From contig JAAYJY010000086.1 of assembly GCA_012522705.1 (NCBI GenBank), positions 1-7,424 on the forward strand: a stretch of DNA of 7,424 nt, read 5' to 3'. Below, one piece after another: positions 1 to 6,316 of the stretch (position 1 is the stretch's first letter; each line of letters opens with the position of its first letter). This stretch comes from Syntrophomonadaceae bacterium. GTDB taxonomy: Bacteria > Bacillota > Syntrophomonadia > Syntrophomonadales > Syntrophomonadaceae. A model generated the notes under the pieces. That model worked only from the letters and a program-made list of their open reading frames with translations, did no database searches and was not told the origin of the DNA. The position numbers were made by a program, and so were the translations under genes.

Positions 1-344
1 ACTTGGGGGACATAGTCAGCGGGATTTTAAGCTTCCGGCAGCACCTGCTGCGGGTGGATTGGAGAGCCTCGCCGGAGAATGTTCGCTGGGCTGTCGAGAC
101 CTTGTTGGAACGGCGGGAGCTGCCGGGGATAGACCTGGAATTCATCTCTTCCGCGGGGAGGTTACCGGCGGGTCAAATACTCGACCTGGTTGCCGACCGA
201 CTGGAGCAAGCCGGTCTGATCCTGGCCCAAATAGCTGACGGCAGCGATGCCTGGCAGCTCCTGGTAGTGCCTGCTGAGGATTTGCTTGAACTGTTGGCTC
301 TGGGCAGCGAATTGGGTATGGAAATTTGTACTTGGTTTGATTGA
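1..344 (+). CDS. Unrecognised protein, C-terminal part (5' end outside the window)
   Basis: An open reading frame in frame 3 runs from the left edge to a TGA stop at 342-344. A TTG at position 3 could be read as a start, but no ribosome binding site can be seen because the window begins there, so this is more likely the last ~113 residues of a longer protein. I do not recognise the family. The visible part is soluble, with no membrane segment or signal peptide. It is rich in Leu, Glu and Asp, has amphipathic helix-like stretches (for example LLERRELPGIDLEF and ILDLVADRLEQAGLIL) and ends in CTWFD. No catalytic motif or cysteine cluster is apparent. It is separated from gcvT by 180 nt, so it is probably not part of the glycine cleavage operon, although no terminator is visible between them. 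Its reality as a coding region is supported by an uninterrupted frame with a plausible protein composition. Confidence 0.6.
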   Translation, partial: LGDIVSGILSFRQHLLRVDWRASPENVRWAVETLLERRELPGIDLEFISSAGRLPAGQILDLVADRLEQAGLILAQIADGSDAWQLLVVPAEDLLELLALGSELGMEICTWFD

Positions 345-413
345 CCCAAGTCCTGCGAAATAATGACGGCGATAGTTCAAGCCAAATATTGTTGCTCTGG
401 TAATGAAATTTTC

Positions 414-443
414 TGTTCAATGTTATCAGTTTTGCTGCATAAT
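414..443 (+). promoter_or_regulatory. Weak sigma-A-like promoter candidate for the gcv operon
   Basis: In the AT-rich part of the gap before gcvT, CATAAT at 438-443 matches the TATAAT -10 consensus at five of six positions. The best -35-like hexamer at an 18-bp spacing is TGTTCA (414-419), which matches TTGACA at only three positions. Transcription would start near 450 and give a leader of about 75 nt. The gap must contain the operon promoter if transcription does not read through from the left gene, but this exact placement is a guess. Confidence 0.22.
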
Positions 444-513
444 AAGTACAGCTTTAGACAGTTTTCACCCGTCGGCAAGGTGGGCCGCCATGTTATTTAA
501 CTGGATACATAAT

Positions 514-518
514 GGAGG
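514..518 (+). promoter_or_regulatory. Ribosome binding site of gcvT
   Basis: A perfect GGAGG lies 6 nt before the ATG at 525 and fixes that start. It sits in the 12-base sequence TAATGGAGGAAT (510-521), which recurs exactly before gcvH. Confidence 0.85.
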
Positions 519-524
519 AATTCG

Positions 525-1631
525 ATGTCGCTCAAGCAAACACCACTTTACCCGCTGCACCTGAAGTATAACGGCAAGCTTATCGATTTCAGCGGCTGGG
601 AACTGCCAGTCCAATATGAAGGGATGGGGATCATCAAAGAGCACCATATGGTCCGCGAGAGCGCTGGCCTTTTCGATGTCTCCCATATGGGGGAGATTTT
701 TATTGAGGGCGATAATGCGGAAGCGGTGGTACAAAACCTGGTCTGCAACGACGTCAAGGCGATGCACGACGGCCAGGTCCTGTACAGCCCCATGTGCTAC
801 CCGGACGGTGGAACGGTTGACGACTTGCTTATCTACCGCTGCCATCCCGGTAAGTACCTGCTGGTGGTAAATGCCGCCAATTTGGACCAGGATTTCGAGT
901 GGATCACCCAGCACCTGGCAAAGGACGTAACGGCGGTAAATGTTTCCGATCAATACGCCCAACTGGCCCTGCAGGGCCCCAAAGCTCAAGAGATACTGCA
1001 GCCTCTTTGTGATATTAGTCTGGACGAGCTCCGTTTCTTCTGGTTCCAGCCCTCGGCAAAGGTGGCCGGGGTTGAGTGCATCATCTCCCGCACCGGCTAT
1101 ACCGGGGAAGATGGCTTCGAGCTATACATAAAGTCTACCGATGCGGGCTTGGTCTGGGAAAAGATACTGAAGACCGGCGGCGACCGGGTGGCTCCGGTCG
1201 GCCTGGGCGCTCGGGACAGCCTGCGCTTCGAGGCCAAACTGCCCCTTTATGGTCAGGAGATAGATAAGGACATTTCTCCCCTGGAGGCCGGGTTGGGGTT
1301 TTTCGTGAAGCTGAACGGTGATGATTTCATCGGCAAAGCTGCTTTAGTAAAACAAAAGCAAGCCGGCCTGCCCCGCAAACTGGTAGAGTTTTCGATGGTG
1401 GGCAAAGGCATCCCCCGCTCCCATTACGAAGTCCATAAGGATGGGAAGACCATCGGCCATGTGGCATCCGGTATGCACTCCCCGACCTTCAGGAGACCGC
1501 TGGGCCTGGCCTTGGTCAAGACCGAATACAGTTCCCCCGGCACCCAATTCGATATAATCATCCGCGACAAAGCTGTTAGGGCCCAAGTGGAAGCGGGTGT
1601 CTTCTACCGCAAAAAGACCAAATCCAAATAG
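525..1631 (+). CDS. gcvT: Aminomethyltransferase (glycine cleavage system T-protein)
   Basis: GcvT takes the aminomethyl group bound to the lipoyl arm of GcvH, releases ammonia and transfers the methylene to tetrahydrofolate, giving 5,10-methylene-THF in the cytoplasm. The 368-residue length is normal for the family. Recognisable family blocks, in order, are DFSGWELPVQYEG (about 21-33), GLFDVSHMGE (48-57), GGTVDDLL with the Asp pair 99-100 where the catalytic aspartate of the family lies, RTGYTGEDGFELY (189-201), GLGARDSLRFEAKLPLYGQE (226-245), then SPLEAGLGFFVK leading into the C-terminal beta-barrel domain that ends near residue 362. The ATG start is set by GGAGG at 514-518 and by the N-terminus matching the family. 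It is the first gene of the operon and is followed after 71 nt by gcvH. All expected motifs are intact. The related sarcosine dehydrogenase and YgfZ families are unlikely given the operon context. Confidence 0.97.
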   Translation: MSLKQTPLYPLHLKYNGKLIDFSGWELPVQYEGMGIIKEHHMVRESAGLFDVSHMGEIFIEGDNAEAVVQNLVCNDVKAMHDGQVLYSPMCYPDGGTVDDLLIYRCHPGKYLLVVNAANLDQDFEWITQHLAKDVTAVNVSDQYAQLALQGPKAQEILQPLCDISLDELRFFWFQPSAKVAGVECIISRTGYTGEDGFELYIKSTDAGLVWEKILKTGGDRVAPVGLGARDSLRFEAKLPLYGQEIDKDISPLEAGLGFFVKLNGDDFIGKAALVKQKQAGLPRKLVEFSMVGKGIPRSHYEVHKDGKTIGHVASGMHSPTFRRPLGLALVKTEYSSPGTQFDIIIRDKAVRAQVEAGVFYRKKTKSK

Positions 1632-1660
1632 AAACCGGTACAACAGACCGGATACCTGAA

Positions 1661-1675
1661 GACCGGCCAACGGTC
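1661..1675 (+). repeat. Small hairpin and ACCGG repeats in the gcvT-gcvH spacer
   Basis: GACCG (1661-1665) and CGGTC (1671-1675) form a perfect 5-bp stem around a GCCAA loop. The motif ACCGG occurs three times in this spacer, at 1634, 1647 and 1662. No U-run follows, so it is not an intrinsic terminator. It might stabilise or process the mRNA between gcvT and gcvH, or it may be chance in a GC-rich sequence. Confidence 0.3.
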
Positions 1676-1688
1676 AATAAAACGTAAT

Positions 1689-1693
1689 GGAGG
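1689..1693 (+). promoter_or_regulatory. Ribosome binding site of gcvH
   Basis: A perfect GGAGG lies 9 nt before the ATG at 1703 and decides that start. The surrounding TAATGGAGGAAT (1685-1696) is identical to the gcvT ribosome binding region. Confidence 0.8.
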
Positions 1694-1702
1694 AATCGGA
1701 AC

Positions 1703-2095
1703 ATGAATATCCCCGCAGATTTGCTCTATACCAAAGACCATGAATGGATCAGAGTCGAGGGAGACCAATGTCATATTGGCATCAGCGACTTCGCCCAGTC
1801 ACACCTGGGTGACATCGTCTTCGTGGAACTACCCGAGCTTGATATCGAGGTCGGGGCGGGTCAGGCCATAGGAGTGATCGAGTCGGTCAAGGCGGTAGCA
1901 ACCTTGTTCTGTCCGGTAGGCGGCACTATCGTGGAAATCAACGAAGAACTGGAATCATCGCCGGAACTGCTCAACGAGGATTGCTATGCCAACTGGATAG
2001 CGGTGGTGGAATTGAATGATAAATCCGAATTGGAAACCTTGATGGAGGCCAGCGCCTATAGCGAATTCTGCCGGCAGGCAGAAACCGGGGTTTAA
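1703..2095 (+). CDS. gcvH: Glycine cleavage system H-protein (lipoyl carrier)
   Basis: GcvH is the small lipoylated shuttle of the glycine cleavage system. Its lipoyl arm accepts the aminomethyl group from the P-protein, presents it to GcvT and is reoxidised by the dihydrolipoamide dehydrogenase. At 130 residues it has the usual family length. The N-terminal YTKDHEWIRVEG (9-20) and the block GISDFAQSHLGDIVFVELPE (26-45) are typical. The lipoylation site is Lys63 in GVIESVKAVA (57-66). One oddity is visible: the family block that normally reads like NEDPYGEGW is NEDCYANW here (91-98), losing the Gly-Glu-Gly and one residue, while the lipoyl-lysine region is normal. Position between gcvT and gcvPA with no gap before gcvPA strongly supports the role. 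LplA encoded downstream is a likely partner for lipoate attachment. Confidence 0.96.
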   Translation: MNIPADLLYTKDHEWIRVEGDQCHIGISDFAQSHLGDIVFVELPELDIEVGAGQAIGVIESVKAVATLFCPVGGTIVEINEELESSPELLNEDCYANWIAVVELNDKSELETLMEASAYSEFCRQAETGV

Positions 2096-3412
2096 ATGAT
2101 GAGATATGCGCCCAACCCCGGTCCGGTGGTGGAGGATATGCTCCAAACCCTGGGCCTTTCAAGCTTGGATCAGCTGTTCAGCGACATTCAAGCCGATTTG
2201 CAGTTGGGGCGGGAACTAAATATCCCAGCTGGCTGCGGGGAGATGGATCTCCGCTCCCACCTCAAAGAGCTGGCCGCCCGCAATCGCAGCACCGAGGACT
2301 TCCCCTGTTTCCTGGGGGCCGGGGCCTACGACCACTATATACCGGCAGCGCTGGAGCAGCTGTTGCTGCGTTCCGAGTTCTACACCGCCTACACCCCTTA
2401 TCAGCCGGAAATCAGCCAGGGAATCCTGCAGTCCATCTTCGAATATCAAACCATGATGTGCAACCTTACCGGCCTGGACGTTTCCAACGCCTCCCTTTAC
2501 GATGGCGGCAGCGCTCTGGCCGAAGCCTGCAGCCTGGCCTGCGTCAACAGCAAGGGCCGCCGTAAGGTAGTGGTCCCGGACACCGTGCACCCGGAATACC
2601 TGGAGATTTTAAAAACCTATTCCCTGGCCGGGCACATGGAGATCGTTCTGGTTCCGAGCCGCAAAGGTGCCGTCGACATTGAGGCCGTGGAGTCCGCCAT
2701 CGACGACCAGACCGCTGCTGCCGTGATCCAGCAACCCAGCTTCTATGGCGTGATCGAGGACGCCGGCCCGATCGAAAAGGCCATCCATGCCCACAAAGGC
2801 CTGTTCATTTTGGCTGCTGAGCCCATATCGCTGGCGATTTTGAAATCCCCGGGTCAATGGGGGGCCGACATCGCGGTAGGGGAAGGTCAGCCACTGGGCA
2901 TGAGTCTCTCCATGGGCGGACCTTACCTGGGCTTCATGACTGTCCGCAAATCCCTGATGCGCAAGATTCCGGGCCGGATCGTCGGCCAGACCACCGACGG
3001 GAATGGTAAAATCGCTTATGTCCTGACCCTGCAGGCCCGGGAACAGCACATCCGCCGCGAACAAGCCACTTCCAATATATGCTCCAATCAAGCCCTGTGC
3101 GCTCTGGCCGCCAGCATGTACCTGACTTTGGTCGGACCTCAAGGCCTGACCGATATCGCCAGGCGTTGTCATCAACTGGCCCTATACGCCCGCCAAGCCC
3201 TGGAGCAAGCCGGGCTGCGCCTCAAGTACGACCGGCCCTTTTTCAATGAATTTGCGGTCAGCATCACCGACCCTGCCGCCGCCAACCGCCGTCTGCAGGA
3301 GAATGGCATTATCGGCGGCTATGAAATGAAAGACGCTCTGCTGCTGGCCTTCACTGAGAAACGTACCACTGCCGAAATCGACCGCCTGGTGGCGATATTG
3401 GGAGGAGTATAG
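2096..3412 (+). CDS. gcvPA: Glycine dehydrogenase (decarboxylating) subunit 1 (P-protein, PA)
   Basis: This is the N-terminal half-equivalent of the glycine decarboxylase, which works with GcvPB to decarboxylate glycine and transfer the aminomethyl group to lipoylated GcvH. At 438 residues it is close to the family norm. Diagnostic blocks are FLGAGAYDHYIP (72-83), TAYTPYQPEISQG (97-109), NASLYDGGSALAEA, an IAVGEGQPLGMSLSMGGPYLG-like segment, and REQHIRREQATSNIC (about 315-329). This subunit lacks the PLP-lysine block, which is in GcvPB. The ATG at 2096 directly follows the gcvH stop. A second ATG at 2099 is equally plausible because family members usually begin MRYxPNT, and MRYAPNP starts there. 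Only a weak GGGG lies upstream, so translation probably relies on ribosomes finishing gcvH. Confidence 0.97.
   Translation: MMRYAPNPGPVVEDMLQTLGLSSLDQLFSDIQADLQLGRELNIPAGCGEMDLRSHLKELAARNRSTEDFPCFLGAGAYDHYIPAALEQLLLRSEFYTAYTPYQPEISQGILQSIFEYQTMMCNLTGLDVSNASLYDGGSALAEACSLACVNSKGRRKVVVPDTVHPEYLEILKTYSLAGHMEIVLVPSRKGAVDIEAVESAIDDQTAAAVIQQPSFYGVIEDAGPIEKAIHAHKGLFILAAEPISLAILKSPGQWGADIAVGEGQPLGMSLSMGGPYLGFMTVRKSLMRKIPGRIVGQTTDGNGKIAYVLTLQAREQHIRREQATSNICSNQALCALAASMYLTLVGPQGLTDIARRCHQLALYARQALEQAGLRLKYDRPFFNEFAVSITDPAAANRRLQENGIIGGYEMKDALLLAFTEKRTTAEIDRLVAILGGV
3401..3407 (+). promoter_or_regulatory. Ribosome binding site of gcvPB, inside the end of gcvPA
   Basis: GGAGGAG lies within the final gcvPA codons and 6 nt before the gcvPB ATG at 3414. 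It decides that start and shows that the two P-protein halves are separately initiated rather than one gene broken by a frameshift. Confidence 0.85.
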
Positions 3413-3413
3413 G

Positions 3414-4862
3414 ATGAGCAAGTTGATTTTCGAGAAAAACATCCCTGGCAGCAATGCCTTCTCCCTGCCTGTTTTTGACGGCGGCCATCCGGCTGTAGAG
3501 ACTTCCATCCCGGCCCAATTCCTGCGCCAGGCCCAGCCACAGCTGCCGGAAGTCAGCGAAGTAGAAGCGGTGCGCCATTTTACTGAATTATCGACCCGCG
3601 CTTATGGAGTAGACAGCGGCCTCTACCCGCTGGGCTCCTGCACCATGAAATACAACCCCAAGATCAACGAATGGGGGGCTCGCCTGCCCGGAATGGCCTG
3701 TCTGCATCCCTATCAGCCGCAAGACACCATGCAGGGCGCCCTGCAATTATATTACGAGATGCAGGCGATGCTGGCGGAGATCACCGGCATGGACAGCTTC
3801 TCCCTGCAGCCCGCGGCCGGCGCCCACGGTGAGATGACCGGGGTGCTGATCATGAAAGCCTATCATCAGCACCGCCAGGACCATAAACGAACCCGGATGA
3901 TGGTCCCCGATTCGGCCCACGGCACCAATCCCGCCACCGCCAACGTGGTCGGATTCGATGTCATCGAAATCAAATCCGGGGCCCGGGGTCTGGTTGACCT
4001 GGAAGACCTGCGGGCCAAGATGAGCGATGAGGTGGCCGGGCTGATGCTGACCAACCCCAATACGCTGGGACTGTTTGAAGAGGATATCGAGGAGATAGCC
4101 GCCATAGTCCACGAGGGCGGAGGACTGCTGTATTATGATGGGGCCAACCTTAACGGCATCATGGGGGTAGCCCGGCCCGGTGATATGGGCTTTGATGTGG
4201 TCCATGTCAACCTGCACAAGACCTTCAGCACCCCCCATGGCGGCGGCGGTCCCGGTTCGGGTCCGGTAGGGGTCAAATCCCCTCTGGCCGATTTCCTGCC
4301 CGTGCCGGTAGCAGCCAAGCAGGGAGATACCTACCGGTTTGATTACGACCGTCCCCTGTCCATCGGCAAGGTCAAGAATTTCTACGGCAATTTTGGAGTC
4401 ATCGTCAAGGCCTATGCCTATATAAAAGCTCTGGGGGGCGCCGGCCTTAAAGAAGCCTGCCAGCATGCGGTTTTGAACGCCAATTACCTGCGCCACCGGC
4501 TGCGCGGTGCTTATCACATTCCTCAGGATCGGTTATGCAAACATGAATTCGTGGCCACCTCCAGAAATCAGACGCCCCAAGGGGTCACCACCCTGGATAT
4601 CGCCAAGCGCTTGATAGATTACGGTTACCACCCCCCTACGGTTTATTTCCCTCTGATCGTCCATGAAGCCATAATGATTGAACCTACCGAAACCGAAGCC
4701 AGGCAGCGGTTGGACGATTTTGCCGCGGCTATGGAGGCTATCGCCCGCGAGGCACAGGAGAACCCGGAGGTGGTCATCCAGGCTCCGCATAATGCCGACA
4801 TCAAACGGGTGGACGAGGTCACCGCCGCCCGCAAGCCGGTCTTGAAATGGGAGGGCTCCTAG
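3414..4862 (+). CDS. gcvPB: Glycine dehydrogenase (decarboxylating) subunit 2 (P-protein, PB)
   Basis: This is the pyridoxal-phosphate-binding subunit of the two-subunit glycine decarboxylase, acting with GcvPA on glycine and GcvH. At 482 residues it matches the family. The N-terminal LIFEKNIPGSNAFSLP and the block YPLGSCTMKYNPKINEW are characteristic. Further blocks are DSAHGTNPATA (166-176), YYDGANLNGIMG with Asp242, and the cofactor block VNLHKTFSTPHGGGGPGSGP, in which Lys269 is the expected Schiff-base lysine. The C-terminal region contains MIEPTETE and ends in a DEVTAARKPVLKW block, also typical. The start follows the gcvPA stop by one base and has an embedded GGAGGAG. The split into two genes is the form usual in Bacillota, Thermotogae and archaea, whereas E. 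coli and mitochondria use one fused chain. No key residue is missing. Confidence 0.97.
   Translation: MSKLIFEKNIPGSNAFSLPVFDGGHPAVETSIPAQFLRQAQPQLPEVSEVEAVRHFTELSTRAYGVDSGLYPLGSCTMKYNPKINEWGARLPGMACLHPYQPQDTMQGALQLYYEMQAMLAEITGMDSFSLQPAAGAHGEMTGVLIMKAYHQHRQDHKRTRMMVPDSAHGTNPATANVVGFDVIEIKSGARGLVDLEDLRAKMSDEVAGLMLTNPNTLGLFEEDIEEIAAIVHEGGGLLYYDGANLNGIMGVARPGDMGFDVVHVNLHKTFSTPHGGGGPGSGPVGVKSPLADFLPVPVAAKQGDTYRFDYDRPLSIGKVKNFYGNFGVIVKAYAYIKALGGAGLKEACQHAVLNANYLRHRLRGAYHIPQDRLCKHEFVATSRNQTPQGVTTLDIAKRLIDYGYHPPTVYFPLIVHEAIMIEPTETEARQRLDDFAAAMEAIAREAQENPEVVIQAPHNADIKRVDEVTAARKPVLKWEGS
4850..4854 (+). promoter_or_regulatory. Ribosome binding site of lpdA, inside the end of gcvPB
   Basis: GGAGG, within GGGAGGG, lies in the last gcvPB codons, 11 nt before the ATG at 4866. 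The spacing is slightly long, but the adjoining gcvPB stop at 4860-4862 favours translational coupling. Confidence 0.65.
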
Positions 4863-4865
4863 TTC

Positions 4866-6248
4866 ATGAAAGATCTGGTCATCATCGGAGGAGGCCCGGG
4901 CGGATATACAGCCGCTATCCGGGCCCGCCAACTGGGTATGGAGACGGTCCTGATCGAGAGGGATCGTTATGGGGGAACCTGCCTCAACCGGGGCTGCATC
5001 CCCACCAAGGCTTACTGCCAGAATGCGGCGGTCCTCCGTCACATCCGCAACAGTGAGGAATTCAGTATCGAGGTGGGCGAGGTCCGCTTTGATATGGCCG
5101 GAGCCCTTCAGCGTAAAGACAGCATCGTTACCCGGCTGGTTTCCGGGGTTGAAAAACTGCTTAAAGACCATGGGGTTGAAAAGATAAAAGGCCAGGCGGG
5201 GCTGGTGGATAAAAATACGGTACTGGTCGACGACCAGACCATCACTGCCCGCAACCTGCTCCTGGCTACCGGCTCGCTCCCCGCTCCCCCATCTTTTCCG
5301 ATCCTTGACCCGGAGATGGTAATCGACAGCGATGAATTGTTGGAATTGGCCGAGGTGCCCGAGAACCTGACCATTATCGGCGGCGGAGTAGTGGGTTTGG
5401 AGTTTGCCGGCATATTCAGCGCCTTCGGCAGCCAGGTAACGGTCCTGGAGTCCCAGCCCGAGCTGTTGCCGGCTATGGACCTGGAACTGGGCAAACGGCT
5501 GCGGGTATTTATGAAGAGACAGAAGATAGCCATCCATACCGGAGTGGCAGTGGAAAGAATCGAATCTCCCTATAATCCCTGGCAGGTGACCGCCATCAGT
5601 AAGCATGGAGCTATCCAGGTTCAGGCCGACCGGGTGCTGAATGCCACCGGCCGGAGACCTTGCTGCGACGGACTCAACCTGGACCGGTTAGGTATCGTCA
5701 CCGACGCCCGTGGTTTCATAAAGGTAGACCGTCAGATGGCCACCAATATCGAAGGTGTGTACGCCATTGGTGATGTCACCGGGGGAGCCATGCTGGCCCA
5801 TGTAGCTTCGGCCGAAGGGGTAGTGGCGGTAGAAAACATGGCCGGGATAACGGCCACGGTCCCCTACCATGCCATCCCGGCTTGCGTGTTCACCTCCCCG
5901 GAGATCGCCAGCGTGGGGCTAAGCGAAGAGCAGGCCAGATCCCTGGGAATAGCCTATCGTACCGGCAAGTTTCAGTTCGCCGCCAACGGCAAAGCCCTGG
6001 CCTTGGGAGAATCCGAAGGCATGGTCAAGGTACTGGCCGACCGGGAGGATACCATCATCGGTATGCATATCATCGGTCCCCACGCCAGCGACCTGATCAT
6101 GGAAGGCACCCTGTTGGTTCAAAACCGCCTGCAGGTAAATGATGTGACCGCTGCCGTCCATCCCCATCCGACCCTGAGTGAGGCAGTGATGGAAGCGGTT
6201 TTGGATATCAAGGGCAGGGCTATCCATCTTTCCCCGCCCCGCCGCTAG
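4866..6248 (+). CDS. lpdA: Dihydrolipoamide dehydrogenase (GCS L-protein, E3)
   Basis: This FAD-dependent disulfide oxidoreductase reoxidises the dihydrolipoyl group of GcvH with NAD+ and closes the glycine cleavage cycle. The 460-residue length is typical of a form without an N-terminal lipoyl domain. The FAD-binding motif IIGGGPGG is at 6-13. The redox-active disulfide is Cys39/Cys44 in GGTCLNRGCIPTKA. The NAD-binding motif IIGGGVVGLE starts at 170, and YAIGDVTGG (299-307) is the second FAD contact. The C-terminal dimer-interface block HPHPTLSE (432-439) carries the catalytic His434-Glu439 pair. All catalytic features are present. It starts three bases after gcvPB, so it is part of the same transcript and presumably dedicated to this system, although E3 enzymes can also serve 2-oxoacid dehydrogenases encoded elsewhere. 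Confidence 0.95.
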   Translation: MKDLVIIGGGPGGYTAAIRARQLGMETVLIERDRYGGTCLNRGCIPTKAYCQNAAVLRHIRNSEEFSIEVGEVRFDMAGALQRKDSIVTRLVSGVEKLLKDHGVEKIKGQAGLVDKNTVLVDDQTITARNLLLATGSLPAPPSFPILDPEMVIDSDELLELAEVPENLTIIGGGVVGLEFAGIFSAFGSQVTVLESQPELLPAMDLELGKRLRVFMKRQKIAIHTGVAVERIESPYNPWQVTAISKHGAIQVQADRVLNATGRRPCCDGLNLDRLGIVTDARGFIKVDRQMATNIEGVYAIGDVTGGAMLAHVASAEGVVAVENMAGITATVPYHAIPACVFTSPEIASVGLSEEQARSLGIAYRTGKFQFAANGKALALGESEGMVKVLADREDTIIGMHIIGPHASDLIMEGTLLVQNRLQVNDVTAAVHPHPTLSEAVMEAVLDIKGRAIHLSPPRR

Positions 6249-6273
6249 ATGGGGTGTAACCGGCTTGATCCAT

Positions 6274-6297
6274 TTCTATTGGACCAACCAAATAGAA
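6274..6297 (+). promoter_or_regulatory. Bulged hairpin or imperfect palindrome before lplA
   Basis: TTCTATTGG (6274-6282) pairs with CCAAATAGAA (6288-6297) as nine base pairs with a single bulged A and an ACCAA loop. The 3' arm ends three bases before the lplA ribosome binding site GGAGG at 6301. No U-run follows, so it is not an intrinsic terminator. It could be an operator, an RNA processing or stability element, or a modulator of lplA translation. The function is unproven. Confidence 0.4.
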
Positions 6298-6300
6298 TAC

Positions 6301-6305
6301 GGAGG
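6301..6305 (+). promoter_or_regulatory. Ribosome binding site of lplA, with possible self-pairing
   Basis: GGAGG lies 11 nt before the ATG at 6317, a longer spacing than in the other genes. GGAG (6301-6304) could pair with CTCC (6311-6314) in the spacer, only four base pairs, which might slightly mask the site. There is no closer Shine-Dalgarno sequence. Confidence 0.6.
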
Positions 6306-6316
6306 CATCTCTCCCC

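Noticed and set aside
331..350. CTTGG/CCAAG inverted repeat as a terminator of the first gene
   Set aside because: The stem is only five base pairs with a long loop, partly inside the coding region, and no T-run follows.
3401..3420. gcvPA/gcvPB as a single gcvP broken by a frameshift
   Set aside because: Two-gene P-proteins are the normal form in this kind of bacterium. Both halves have family-typical ends, and gcvPB has its own start and GGAGGAG site.
3747..4517. Open frame of 256 codons on the minus strand
   Set aside because: It is antisense to the most conserved part of gcvPB, including the PLP-lysine block. Its Gly/Gln/His-rich translation resembles no protein family and it has no clear ribosome binding site.
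4533..5606. Long open frame of 357 codons on the minus strand
   Set aside because: It lies wholly across gcvPB and lpdA, whose proteins match their families along the full length. The antisense translation shows no recognisable domain and fits a shadow frame in GC-rich coding DNA.
6224..6252. CCATCT/AGATGG inverted repeat at the lpdA stop as a terminator
   Set aside because: It has a 17-base loop, no T-run and mostly lies in coding sequence, so chance pairing is likely.
6293..6298. TAGAAT as a -10 element of a separate lplA promoter
   Set aside because: Transcription would begin at about the ribosome binding site. The only -35-like hexamer, TTGATC at 6265, is 22 bp away, which is too far.
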